A stretch of 47,208 nucleotides of DNA, taken from UBA668 sp041918155. Lineage in GTDB: Bacteria; Actinomycetota; Acidimicrobiia; Acidimicrobiales; Ilumatobacteraceae. The DNA lies in assembly GCA_041918155.1 (NCBI GenBank), contig JAYRWH010000070.1:1-47208 (forward strand), read 5' to 3'. Under the pieces are notes generated by a model. That model made no database searches, was not told where the DNA came from, and saw only the letters and a list, made by a program, of their open reading frames with translations. The translations under genes and the position numbers were made by a program. Each line of letters starts with the position of its first letter. Positions within the stretch are counted from its first letter, which is position 1. Positions 14,111-22,159 of this stretch are shown one piece after another.

Positions 14111-15823
14111 TCAGTGCTGGTGCCCGTGCGGGTGCTCGACGACGGGGGTCTCGAGACCCTTGGGCACGGCGCCATGCTCCAGCGCGTCGAGCTCGCGCTC
14201 GATGGCCAGCAACTCCTCGCGAGTGCCCTGCACCTTCGGACCGGTGAACCACTTCTTGCCACTGAAGTGCCAGTAGCCGAACACGAAGATCGCCGAGAGG
14301 ACGATGAGCGGGCCCGTGAAGTTGAAGTTGTTCTGCCGGAAGAAGTGGTTGCCGTCGCTGGCGAACTCCTTGATCTCGTTGCCGCTGCCCCAGATGGGCC
14401 AGAACGGCCAGAACAGAGGAGCGAAGAAGAGGACCGTGATGAGCACGATCCACGCCAGCGCGGTCCACCCGACCAGCTTGTGCTTGCCCTTCAGGTTCCA
14501 CGGCCCGACCTGGAAGTCCGGGTTCGTGAGCCGCAGGTAGATCGGGATCGCGTACGCGATGTAGAGGCCGATCACGCAGATGCCGGTCATCGCGAAGAAC
14601 GCCGTCGAGTACCGGCCGGCACCCTCGCCCTTCACGTACAGCGAGGTGGCACCGAGCAATGCCGACAACGTGACACCGAGCCACACCGAGTTCGTTGGCG
14701 TACGGGTCTTCCTGTTGATCTTGTGCCAGTGCTTCGAACCCGGCAGCGCACCGTCACGGCTGAACGCGTAGATCATGCGGCTGTTGGCCGTGACCGATGC
14801 GAGTCCGCAGAAGAACTGGCCGACCACGGCGATGAACACCAACAACTTGGCGGCGCCGGAACCGACCGCACTGGAGATGAGTCGCGGAGCGGCATTCACC
14901 AGGAACGGATCGTTCGAATCACCGAAGATGATGCCTCCGTATGCGGCATCACCCTTCTTGGGCAGCGCAGAGATCATCGCCAGGTTCATCACCAAGGCAG
15001 CGATCGCGGAGATGTAGATCGACCGAACGATGGCCTTCGGAGCCTCGGTGCGAGCACCCACCGTCTCCTCGCTGACGTGAGCGGAAGCGTCAAAGCCGGT
15101 GATCGTGTATTGCGCGAGCAACATGCCGAGCGCGAACAGGTAGATCGTGATGAACAACCCACCCGTCCAGCCGGTCAGGCCGTCAGGGGCCCTGTCGAAT
15201 GCTCCACCGATGCCACGCTTGTTGCTCGGGGCGATGAAGAGCACGGCGGCGATGATGACCACACCGACCACGTGCCACCACACGCTGATGTCACCGAACC
15301 ACTTCACCAGCTTGATGCTGAACGTGTTCAGCAGGCCGTGCACGATGAGGTACCCGATGAAGATGGCGAAGATGTTCCATGAGGTCAGCTTGAAGCTGTC
15401 ATCGAACATGCGGATGAAGTAGCCGGTGAAAATGGCCAACGCGTAGTCCACGCTGGCGATCACGCCGATCTGACCCAGCAGGTTGAAGTAGCCGGTGAAC
15501 CACGCCCAACGGGCGCCGTTCTTCTTGGCGAGCTTCGCCGACCAGTAATACAGACCGCCGGCAGTCGGGTAGGCCGAGCAAATCTCGCCCATCGCCATGC
15601 CCACCAGCAAGGCGAAGAACCCGACGATGATCCAACCAAGCGTGATCACCCGCGGCCCGCCGGTCGCCATTCCGAGCCAGAAGCTGGTCATGCCACCGGC
15701 CAGGATCGAGATGATCGAGAAGCTGATCGCGAAGTTGCTGAACGTACTCATGCCGCGGTGCAGTTCTTGGGCATAGCCCATCGAATGCAGATGGTCGCGG
15801 TCCTCGTCCACGGTCTCGGCCAT
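14111..15823 (-). CDS. APC-family amino acid/amine permease
   Basis: A 570-residue transporter with about 12 hydrophobic segments. The TM1 region FSNFAISFSIISILAGGMTSFWLG and TM2-3 MGEICSAYPTAGGLYYWSAKLA (broken here into recognisable pieces FAISFSIIS and YPTAGGLYYW) match APC-superfamily GABA/choline/amine permeases. SEETVGARTEAPKAIVRSI is the conserved loop after TM6. The C-terminal tail ends in HPHGHQH. An AAGGGGG purine run precedes the ATG at 15823. It follows the amidotransferase by 61 nt on the same strand, so transport of putrescine, GABA or a related amine is plausible from context. Confidence 0.88.
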   Translation of the reverse strand: MAETVDEDRDHLHSMGYAQELHRGMSTFSNFAISFSIISILAGGMTSFWLGMATGGPRVITLGWIIVGFFALLVGMAMGEICSAYPTAGGLYYWSAKLAKKNGARWAWFTGYFNLLGQIGVIASVDYALAIFTGYFIRMFDDSFKLTSWNIFAIFIGYLIVHGLLNTFSIKLVKWFGDISVWWHVVGVVIIAAVLFIAPSNKRGIGGAFDRAPDGLTGWTGGLFITIYLFALGMLLAQYTITGFDASAHVSEETVGARTEAPKAIVRSIYISAIAALVMNLAMISALPKKGDAAYGGIIFGDSNDPFLVNAAPRLISSAVGSGAAKLLVFIAVVGQFFCGLASVTANSRMIYAFSRDGALPGSKHWHKINRKTRTPTNSVWLGVTLSALLGATSLYVKGEGAGRYSTAFFAMTGICVIGLYIAYAIPIYLRLTNPDFQVGPWNLKGKHKLVGWTALAWIVLITVLFFAPLFWPFWPIWGSGNEIKEFASDGNHFFRQNNFNFTGPLIVLSAIFVFGYWHFSGKKWFTGPKVQGTREELLAIERELDALEHGAVPKGLETPVVEHPHGHQH

Positions 15824-15884
15824 GGAACCCCCTTCGGTTGATGTGGAAGATCCCGTCTCGCCAAGCCCCCTCGTACGAACAGGA

Positions 15885-16586
15885 TCAGGGGTTGTCTATC
15901 ACGTCGTGAAACTCACTCGTGACGACCCTCTCACAGAACCAATCGACGATCTGATCCGAGTTGTCGCGGCTCTGGTTCACGTTCGTGCGGGTGGTCTCCA
16001 GCAATGCTTCCGCGCTCGACCCGATACGGGCCAACTCGTCTGCGCCAGGGCCCGCGGACCAGCGGCGGAGCATCGCCTCGGTGGCCTCCGGATGGAACTG
16101 GGTGCAGAACATGCGCCCCAACCGCCAGGCCTGCGGCCCGACGACGGACCGTGCCAGTTCGGTGGCACCGGGCGGTACGCCCACCACGTCGTAGTGCCAC
16201 TGCAACCACGGGCCAGTGGCGATGGTGTCGGGCACGTCGCTCTCGATCTCGAACCACCCCACCTCGGGCTCGGCGCCCTTGCGTACCGCGCCACCGAACG
16301 CGTGTGCCATCACTTGGCTGCCGAAGCAGATCCCGAACACCGGGATGCCGCGGCGCGCCGCCTCGTGCAGGACGGCCACCGCGGCGGCAACGCTGGAGGC
16401 GACCTCGGGCCAGTAGACGCTCCACTCGCTGCCCAACAGCACAACCAACTCGTGGCCATCGAGCGCGGGCCACTCGCCCGGGTGCTCGCGGTGGCACTCG
16501 TCGAACGCGTAACCGTGAGAGCGGAAGCGCTCGCCGACGAAGCCCGCATCCGCATCGACCGCGTTGGCAATGAGCAGAGTGCGCAT
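15885..16586 (-). CDS. Class I glutamine amidotransferase (GMP-synthase-like)
   Basis: A 233-residue single-domain amidotransferase. The nucleophile elbow is FGICFGSQVMAHAFGGAV (catalytic Cys) and the His-Glu pair is in FCTQFHPEATEAM. These proteins hydrolyse the amide or gamma-glutamyl bond of glutamine-like substrates. The ATG at 16586 overlaps the aldehyde dehydrogenase stop as TGATG. Beside an aldehyde dehydrogenase, a permease and two PuuD homologues, it may cleave a gamma-glutamylated amine, but the sequence alone cannot tell this from general amidotransferase activity. Confidence 0.85.
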   Translation of the reverse strand: MRTLLIANAVDADAGFVGERFRSHGYAFDECHREHPGEWPALDGHELVVLLGSEWSVYWPEVASSVAAAVAVLHEAARRGIPVFGICFGSQVMAHAFGGAVRKGAEPEVGWFEIESDVPDTIATGPWLQWHYDVVGVPPGATELARSVVGPQAWRLGRMFCTQFHPEATEAMLRRWSAGPGADELARIGSSAEALLETTRTNVNQSRDNSDQIVDWFCERVVTSEFHDVIDNP

Positions 16587-17947
16587 CAGTCGACCGTGGA
16601 GATGAAGACGTTCTTGAGCTCGGTGTAGTGATCGAGCACCCGCATGGAGTGCTCGCGGCCCAGACCGCTCTGCTTGAAACCACCGAACGGCGTCCAGTAC
16701 CGCACCGACGAGTTGGAGTTGACGCTGATCGTGCCGGACTCCATCGCCCGCGAGACGCGTATGGCCTTCGAACCGTTGCGCGTCCAGATCGAGCCGGAGA
16801 GGCCGTACTCGGTGTCGTTGGCGATGCGGATCGCGTCGGCCTCGTCGTCGAAGGGGATCACGACGACGACGGGCCCGAAGATCTCTTCGCGGCACACGCG
16901 GGCATCGGGGTCGGTGGGCGCGGCGATCATGATCGGGTGCCAAAAGCCCGGACCGCTCGGCACGTCGCTCGTCCACACCGTCTCCAGGCCGTCGCTGTAC
17001 TCGCGCACGGCGGCAAGGTGGCTCGCCGTGACGAGCGGCCCCATCGCGGTGGTGGGCAGCATCGGGTCGCCGATGGTGAAGTTGCGCGACGCCTCGATGA
17101 ACAGCTCCATGAACCGGTCGTACGCCGAACGCTCCACGAGAATGCGGCTGCGCGAGCAGCAGTCCTGGCCGCTGTTGTCGAACACCGCACCCGGAGCGGC
17201 CGCGGCTGCCTTCTCCAGGTCGGCGTCGGCGAAGATGATGTTGGCGCTCTTGCCGCCGAGTTCGAGGGTGACCCGCTTGACCTGCGCGGCGCAGCCCTCC
17301 ATGATCCGCTTGCCGACCTCGGTGCTGCCGGTGAAGGAGATCTTGCGCACGTCGGGGTGCTCCACCATCCGCCAGCCCACCTGGCTGCCGCGGCCCACCA
17401 CCACATTGAGCACGCCCTCGGGGATGCCTGCCTCGAGTGCCAATTCAGCGATACGCAGGCTGGTGAGCGGCGTGATCTCGGCTGGCTTCAGCACCGCCGT
17501 GTTGCCGGCGGCCAGGGCCGGCCCGACCTTCCATGCGGCCATCATCATCGGGAAGTTCCACGGGGCGATGAGCCCCACCACGCCGAGCGGCTCGGGGAAC
17601 GTCAGGTTGACCCCGTTGGCGACGGGCAGCGTGCTCCCACCGAACTTCTCGATCGCGCCGGCGAAGTAATGGATCGTGTCCGCGGCAGCGTTCGCGCACC
17701 ACACGCTGTTGCTGATCGTCATGCCCATGTTGCGCGTCTCGAGCTCGCCGAGCTGTTGGGCGTTGGCGGCGATGAGATCGCCGAAACGGCGCATGAGGCG
17801 CGTCCGGTCCGCTGGGCTGATCGCCCGCCACCCTGGCCCGGCGGCCTTGGCCTTCGCCACTGCGGCATCGAGATCGGCGACCGTGGCCTCCACCTGCTCG
17901 ATGAGGGGTTCTTCGGTCGTGGGGTTGTACAACGTCAGGCTGGACAC
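16586..17947 (-). CDS. NAD(P)-dependent aldehyde dehydrogenase
   Basis: A 453-residue aldehyde dehydrogenase with all catalytic features: APWNFPMMMAAWK (active-site Asn), FTGSTEVGKRI (cofactor loop), LELGGKSANII (general-base Glu), NSGQDCCSRSR (nucleophile Cys in GQxC, with a second Cys beside it) and EEIFGPVVVV. It would oxidise an aldehyde to an acid, perhaps gamma-glutamyl-gamma-aminobutyraldehyde or aminobutyraldehyde given the neighbours. There is no ATG at the homology start; GTG at 17947 fits, and TACCCT lies 7 nt upstream of it. The N-terminus is slightly short for the family (about 480), so a few residues may be missing. Confidence 0.92.
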   Translation of the reverse strand: MSSLTLYNPTTEEPLIEQVEATVADLDAAVAKAKAAGPGWRAISPADRTRLMRRFGDLIAANAQQLGELETRNMGMTISNSVWCANAAADTIHYFAGAIEKFGGSTLPVANGVNLTFPEPLGVVGLIAPWNFPMMMAAWKVGPALAAGNTAVLKPAEITPLTSLRIAELALEAGIPEGVLNVVVGRGSQVGWRMVEHPDVRKISFTGSTEVGKRIMEGCAAQVKRVTLELGGKSANIIFADADLEKAAAAAPGAVFDNSGQDCCSRSRILVERSAYDRFMELFIEASRNFTIGDPMLPTTAMGPLVTASHLAAVREYSDGLETVWTSDVPSGPGFWHPIMIAAPTDPDARVCREEIFGPVVVVIPFDDEADAIRIANDTEYGLSGSIWTRNGSKAIRVSRAMESGTISVNSNSSVRYWTPFGGFKQSGLGREHSMRVLDHYTELKNVFISTVD

Positions 17948-17954
17948 GGCATCG

Positions 17955-17960
17955 AGGGTA
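17955..17960 (-). promoter_or_regulatory. Candidate -10 element of the aldehyde dehydrogenase operon (leaderless)
   Basis: TACCCT on the minus strand, 7 nt before the GTG at 17947. It lies in the 48-bp gap shared with the divergent puuD-like gene; that gene has CAGAAT (17984-17989) 6 nt before its ATG, a weaker candidate. Confidence 0.4.
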
Positions 17961-17995
17961 GCTGTGCCCGGCGTGCGGTGCGACAGAATGGTGGC

Positions 17996-18718
17996 ATGGC
18001 TCAGCCGCCCCCGCTCATCGCCGTCTGCGCGCGGGTCCTCACGTTCTCCGACGAGGGCAAACGCGATGCGTTCTCCAGCAGCCAGCCGTACAGCCGCGCC
18101 GTCGCGCGCGCCGGCGGTGTGCCCGTGCTCGTGCCGCCGATCAAGGAACTGTCGTCGAACGCGGCCACCGTCCTGCAGCACTTTGATGGGGTGCTGCTGC
18201 CCGGCGGCGGCGATGTCGATCCCACCCGCTACGGCCAGGAACCCGACGACGACACCGTGTACGGCGTGGTGAAGGCCCACGACGATCTCGACATCGCGAT
18301 CTGCCTCGCGGCGATCGATCTCGACCTGCCGATGCTCGCACTGTGCCGCGGCATGCAGGTGCTCAACGTCGCACTCGGCGGCACGCTGCAGCAGGACATC
18401 GGCAACTCCGATCACTGGATGCGCGAACACACGGTCACCCTCGCCGAGGGCTGCAAGATCGCCAAGGTGGTGGGCACGACGCGGTTGGAGCACTGCCACT
18501 CTGTGCACCACCAGGGCCTTGCCGAGCTGGCACCAGAGCTGGTGGCGTGTGGCTGGGCCGAGGACGGCCAGCTCGAGGCCGTGGAGGTGCGCTCGGCGTC
18601 GTGGATCGTCGGCGCCCAGTGGCACCCCGAGGACACGGCACCGCACAAGCCACAGCAGCAGTCGCTGTACGACGAGCTGGTGCGCCGCGCAGCGGCTCGC
18701 GCCCACGCCATAGGCTGA
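17996..18718 (+). CDS. Gamma-glutamyl-gamma-aminobutyrate hydrolase-like protein (PuuD family), copy 1
   Basis: A 240-residue class I amidotransferase of the peptidase C26/PuuD family. The motif DGVLLPGGGDVDPTRYG is characteristic of this family; the nucleophile Cys117 is in LALCRGMQVLNVALGG, the catalytic His is in QWHPED, and SVHHQG is the family's substrate-side motif. PuuD releases GABA from gamma-glutamyl-GABA in putrescine degradation. ATG at 17996 follows a 48-bp divergent promoter region. A tandem paralogue starts 4 nt after the stop. No PuuA-type ligase or PuuB-type oxidase is in the window. Confidence 0.88.
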   Translation: MAQPPPLIAVCARVLTFSDEGKRDAFSSSQPYSRAVARAGGVPVLVPPIKELSSNAATVLQHFDGVLLPGGGDVDPTRYGQEPDDDTVYGVVKAHDDLDIAICLAAIDLDLPMLALCRGMQVLNVALGGTLQQDIGNSDHWMREHTVTLAEGCKIAKVVGTTRLEHCHSVHHQGLAELAPELVACGWAEDGQLEAVEVRSASWIVGAQWHPEDTAPHKPQQQSLYDELVRRAAARAHAIG

Positions 18719-18722
18719 GGCG

Positions 18723-19418
18723 ATGTCCGCCCCCCTCGTGCTGATCGTCGGCCGCCTCGCCGGCGAGGCCAAGGGGGTGCGCGGCGAGCCCTTCGCCGCC
18801 GGTCGTCGCTACTTCGAGTCCGTGGCCCGCGCCGGCGGCATCCCACTGATGCTGCCGCCGATCACGTCGCTGGCCACGGAAGTGTGGGCGCTGCTCGCCC
18901 GCGTCGATGCGGTCGTGTTGCACGGCGGCGGTGATGTCGATCCGCGCCGCTACGGACAGGAGCCGACCGCCGAGCAGCTGTACGGAATCGTCCACGAGCA
19001 CGACGAGATGGAGCTCGCCGTGGTGGCCGCCGCGCTGCAGCGCGACGTGCCCACGCTCGCGATCTGCCGCGGCCTGCAGGTGCTCAACGTCGCGCTGGGC
19101 GGCACCTTGCAGCAGGACATCGGTAACGAAGAGCACTGGCACCAGTTCCATTCGGTCGAACTCGACGAAGGCTCGCGGTTGGCGGCGGCGATTGGCTCCA
19201 CGCGCGTCGAGCGCGGCCACTGCGTCCATCATCAGGCGCTCGCCGAGGTGGCAGTCGGGCTTGAGATCGTCGGCCGCACCGCCGACGGCATCGTCCACGC
19301 ATGCGAGCTCCCCTCGTCGCGCTGGGTCGTCGGCACCCAATGGCACCCCGAGGACTCCGCGGCCGACGACCCACAACAGCAGTCCCTCTTCGACGCCCTC
19401 GTCCACCAGGTCACCTGA
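18723..19418 (+). CDS. Gamma-glutamyl-gamma-aminobutyrate hydrolase-like protein (PuuD family), copy 2
   Basis: A 231-residue PuuD-family protein clearly related to the gene directly before it: VLHGGGDVDPRRYGQEP, LAICRGLQVLNVALGGTLQQD (Cys115) and QWHPED with the same spacing, and matching PQQQSLF/YD ends. The two genes are a tandem duplication that has diverged; the first begins with TFSDEGKRDAF where this one has GRLAGEAKGVRGEPF. Different substrates or a heteromer are possible. The start is ATG at 18723, 4 nt after copy 1. The left terminal repeat of the nuclease cassette begins 33 bp after its stop. Confidence 0.87.
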   Translation: MSAPLVLIVGRLAGEAKGVRGEPFAAGRRYFESVARAGGIPLMLPPITSLATEVWALLARVDAVVLHGGGDVDPRRYGQEPTAEQLYGIVHEHDEMELAVVAAALQRDVPTLAICRGLQVLNVALGGTLQQDIGNEEHWHQFHSVELDEGSRLAAAIGSTRVERGHCVHHQALAEVAVGLEIVGRTADGIVHACELPSSRWVVGTQWHPEDSAADDPQQQSLFDALVHQVT

Positions 19419-19451
19419 CCCGCCGGGCGCGCCCGGCCCGGCCCCCGGGTT

Positions 19452-19545
19452 GGGTTGGGCGCGATTCGTCCCACTTCTGACCGGTTCGGCCCCCACGGGC
19501 GCGAGTCTTCCCGCCCCGCGGGATGGATCGCGCCCGTTGAAGGGC
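19452..19545 (+). repeat. Left terminal inverted repeat of the nuclease cassette
   Basis: It contains the unit GGGCGCGATTCGTCCC (from 19457), a degenerate second unit from about 19496 and an inverted unit ending CGCGCCCG (to about 19536). Units 2 and 3 can pair as an imperfect hairpin (15 of 18 positions). The whole segment is the reverse complement of 20540-20633 with about 78 percent identity. Confidence 0.75.
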
Positions 19546-19609
19546 CCGCGGCGGTCGATATGTTGCGCACTGCTTCCCCCAGCGAACCCTGACGACGCGG
19601 AGGGAAGCC

Positions 19610-20536
19610 ATGCCCACTTGGCGGCGTACTCTCGACCATTGGCTACGCACACACCACGGAGTGGTGAGCTCGCCACAACTTCAGCGAATCGGTTGCTCAA
19701 CCAGCACCGTCTATCGCATGGTGGAACGCGAGGAACTGGTACCACTACTGCCTGGGGTCTTCCTCTCCGCACAGTGGCCCCTCGGTCCCACACAGAAGAT
19801 GGTTGCTGCCTGCGCCCGGAATCCTGCTGCGATGATCGGCTTCACCACCGGGTGCAAGTTGTGGCAATTCCGGCGGGCCGGCAACAAAGGATTGCACCTA
19901 CTCGTCCCCCACGGATGCAGCCCCGAGTTGAAGGGCATCGTCGTCCACCGCTGTCGCCGGATCGACCCCGTCGACATCGTCGAGCGGCCCGACGGAATCC
20001 GGCTCACCAGCCCGCCCCGCACCCTGTTCGACAGTGCGGACATGCTCGGGCTCACCAACGCCCGCTCCGTCATGGAGCAGATCCTGCACGAGAAGCTCTG
20101 CACGCTGCCGACGATCCTCGACACCTATCGCCGCCTCGCGCACCCGAACCGGCCAGGAACCAAGACGATGGCAACAGTGATCGCCTCCAAGCCGCTGTGG
20201 GCCGAAGCGTTGCATTCCCATCTCGAACTGCTCGTGCAGGAGGCGATCGAACGGCATGGGCTGCCTGCGCCGATCGCCCAGTGCCCGACGGTGGTCGCCG
20301 ACGGGCACCTTCTGCATGCCGACTTTGGCTGGCCCCTGTGGAAGGTGGCGCTGGAGGTGGACGATCCCGCCTGGCATGACGGTGCCGACAATCGGCGCAA
20401 CGATGCCTGGCGCGACCGGAAGGCCACGGCAGGGGGCTGGGCCGTCGTGCGGGTCGCCCGCCTCGATGTCGAAGGTCCGCTCGACGCGGCGATTGCTGAT
20501 GTCGCGGCCGTGCTCGCCCTTCGTCGCGCTGCCTGA
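19610..20536 (+). CDS. AbiEi-like winged-helix protein with C-terminal DUF559/Vsr-type nuclease domain
   Basis: A 308-residue protein. Residues about 1-55 match the N-terminal winged-helix of AbiEi-type antitoxins (HGVVSSPQLQRIGCSTSTVYRMVER, seen as SSPQLQ and STVYRMVERE), followed by the AbiEi-like middle domain with LTSPPRTLFDSADML. The C-terminal third resembles DUF559/very-short-patch endonuclease folds: HADFGWPLWKVALEVDDPAWH holds the Asp and Glu-x-Asp of a PD-(D/E)xK-like site, followed by NDAWRDRKATAGGWAVVRV. GGAGGG lies before the ATG at 19610. No cognate AbiEii toxin is nearby. Framing by terminal inverted repeats suggests a mobile, self-promoting or defence role, which is inference. 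Confidence 0.8.
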   Translation: MPTWRRTLDHWLRTHHGVVSSPQLQRIGCSTSTVYRMVEREELVPLLPGVFLSAQWPLGPTQKMVAACARNPAAMIGFTTGCKLWQFRRAGNKGLHLLVPHGCSPELKGIVVHRCRRIDPVDIVERPDGIRLTSPPRTLFDSADMLGLTNARSVMEQILHEKLCTLPTILDTYRRLAHPNRPGTKTMATVIASKPLWAEALHSHLELLVQEAIERHGLPAPIAQCPTVVADGHLLHADFGWPLWKVALEVDDPAWHDGADNRRNDAWRDRKATAGGWAVVRVARLDVEGPLDAAIADVAAVLALRRAA

Positions 20537-20539
20537 CAT

Positions 20540-20633
20540 CCCCTCCAACGGGCGCGGTTCTTGCCACACGCTGGGACGGATCGCGCCCGTGGGGGCCTTG
20601 CCGGTCAACAGCGGGACGAATCGCGCCCGACCC
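20540..20633 (-). repeat. Right terminal inverted repeat of the nuclease cassette
   Basis: Inverted copy of 19452-19545. It has the same internal order of three related GGGCGCGA units when read from the outside in. It ends 20 bp before the stop codon of the leftward nuoN (20654), so it fills the space where a terminator of the large operon would be expected. Confidence 0.75.
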
Positions 20634-20653
20634 TCAACGACCGACCGGGGGTG

Positions 20654-22159
20654 TCAGGGGGCGGCGGTGATGAGCCAGTTGGGGAAGAAGCCGATCGCGA
20701 GCGTGAAGCCCACCGCGAGGGTGATGGCCACGCCGAGCAAGGCGGGCACGCGCACGGGCTCGCGGGCGTCGTCGCCGGGCTCGGCATCGGCGATCCACAT
20801 GCTGATCATGATCCGCAGATAGAGGAAGGCGGCAATCACGGCCGACACCATCGCGATGATCGCGATCGCGTAGCTGTGCACCTTCACCGCATCGCCGATC
20901 ACGCCGAACTTGGCGACGAAGCCGCTCGTGAGCGGCACCCCGGCCTGAGCAAGCAGCAACACGGTCATGCCGAGGGCCAGCGCCGGCTTGCTGCGGGCGA
21001 GGCCGCGAAAGCCGGTCAGGTCGGTGGCGTTGTCGCCCGTGCGGCCGACAGCGGTGATCACTGCGAACGTGCCGGTGACGAGCACCGCATAGACCAGCAG
21101 GTACACCAGCACCGACGAGACCCCAGTGGACGACAGGCCCGAACCGTGCGCCGCCGCCTCGACGCCCACGAGGATGTAGCCGGCGTGGCTGATCGAGGAG
21201 AACGCGAGCATGCGCTTGACGTTCGTCTGCACGACCGCCATCACCGAACCACCCACGAGGGTGAGCACTGCAACGACCCACAAGACGGGCCGGAAGTCGT
21301 CGCGCCACATCGGCACCGCCACGAGCAGGACGCGCACCATCGCGGCGAACGCCGCGGCCTTGCCGACCGACGCCATGAAGGCGGTGACCGGGGTAGGCGC
21401 GCCCTGGTAGACGTCGGGCGCCCAGAAGTGGAACGGCACGGCGGCGACCTTGAACGAGAAGCCCACCAGCAACAGGGCGATCCCAGCGAGGGCGAGTGTC
21501 TCCTTGCTACGGGTCAGCTCGACGACCTCGCTGAAGCGGGCCGCGATCCGGTCGTAGCGGGTGCTGCCCGTCGAGCCGTAGATCAGTGAGATGCCGTAGA
21601 GCAGGAACGCTGACGAGAAGCCACCGAGGATGAAGTACTTGAGGCCGCTCTCCTGGCTCTCGATGCGCTTGCGGTGACTCGCCGCCAGCACGTACAGCGC
21701 GATCGACAGGATCTCCAGGCCGAGGAACAGCACGATGAGATCGTTCGCCGCGCCCATCACAACGGCGCCGATCGCGGCGAGCATGTAGAGCGCATACACC
21801 TCAGGGCCGTCGATGCCCTCCCGGCGCAGGTAGTCGTCGGTGATGAGGGACGCCATCAGCACGCCCACGCACACCGTGATCGAGATCCACACCCCGAACT
21901 TGTCGAGCCACATGACGTCGCCCACCAGCAGCTTGGGGCCCTCGTGGTTGATGTGGTTCCAGAGGACAAAGCTCATCACCCCGGCCGCGCCGGCGACCGC
22001 GATGGCGAACAGCGCGTACCCGCGCTTGGGCCACTGCGGGGTGAGGGAGGCGAGCACCAGCAACACCATCGCCCCACCCAGCAGGACCAAGATCGGGCTG
22101 AGCGCGAACCAATCGACCTTCGGCCCCTGCAGCGTGTCGGCGGCGAGCAGCGCGCCCAT
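20654..22159 (-). CDS. nuoN: NADH-quinone oxidoreductase subunit N (14-subunit complex I), last gene of the long operon
   Basis: A 501-residue NuoN with antiporter-family signatures NDLIVLFLGLEILSIALYVL (TM5 Glu), VPFHFWAPDVYQGAPTPVTAFM and QTNVKRMLAFSSISHAGYI. ATG at 22159 overlaps the nuoM stop as TGATG. It is the last gene of the roughly 20-kb leftward gene run. It is a different lineage from the NuoN at 1402-2916; for example the segment after TM5 reads AASHRKRIESQESGLKYF here and AAWNKRNRKSNEAGVKYY there. Confidence 0.96.
   Translation of the reverse strand: MGALLAADTLQGPKVDWFALSPILVLLGGAMVLLVLASLTPQWPKRGYALFAIAVAGAAGVMSFVLWNHINHEGPKLLVGDVMWLDKFGVWISITVCVGVLMASLITDDYLRREGIDGPEVYALYMLAAIGAVVMGAANDLIVLFLGLEILSIALYVLAASHRKRIESQESGLKYFILGGFSSAFLLYGISLIYGSTGSTRYDRIAARFSEVVELTRSKETLALAGIALLLVGFSFKVAAVPFHFWAPDVYQGAPTPVTAFMASVGKAAAFAAMVRVLLVAVPMWRDDFRPVLWVVAVLTLVGGSVMAVVQTNVKRMLAFSSISHAGYILVGVEAAAHGSGLSSTGVSSVLVYLLVYAVLVTGTFAVITAVGRTGDNATDLTGFRGLARSKPALALGMTVLLLAQAGVPLTSGFVAKFGVIGDAVKVHSYAIAIIAMVSAVIAAFLYLRIMISMWIADAEPGDDAREPVRVPALLGVAITLAVGFTLAIGFFPNWLITAAP

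Larger units (their letters stand above)
19452..20633. mobile_element. Candidate mobile cassette: one AbiEi/DUF559 gene within 94-bp terminal inverted repeats
   Basis: The segments 19452-19545 and 20540-20633 are inverted copies that align over 94 bp without gaps; I count about 73 matches, with the outer 53 bp best conserved (46 of 53). The only gene inside is the nuclease-like protein at 19610-20536, whose stop ends 3 bp before the right repeat. No transposase or obvious target duplication is visible. The cassette sits exactly between the puuD pair and the end of the second nuo operon. Confidence 0.6.

Noticed and set aside
16586..18772. Aldehyde dehydrogenase extended at its N-terminus to 18772
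   Set aside because: The extension is antisense to both the start and most of the first PuuD-like gene and shows no domain; homology begins at the GTG at 17947.
19610..20536. A complete AbiE toxin-antitoxin pair
   Set aside because: Only the AbiEi-like part is present, and it is joined to a nuclease-type domain. No nucleotidyltransferase (AbiEii) gene lies beside it; neighbours are puuD-like and nuoN.
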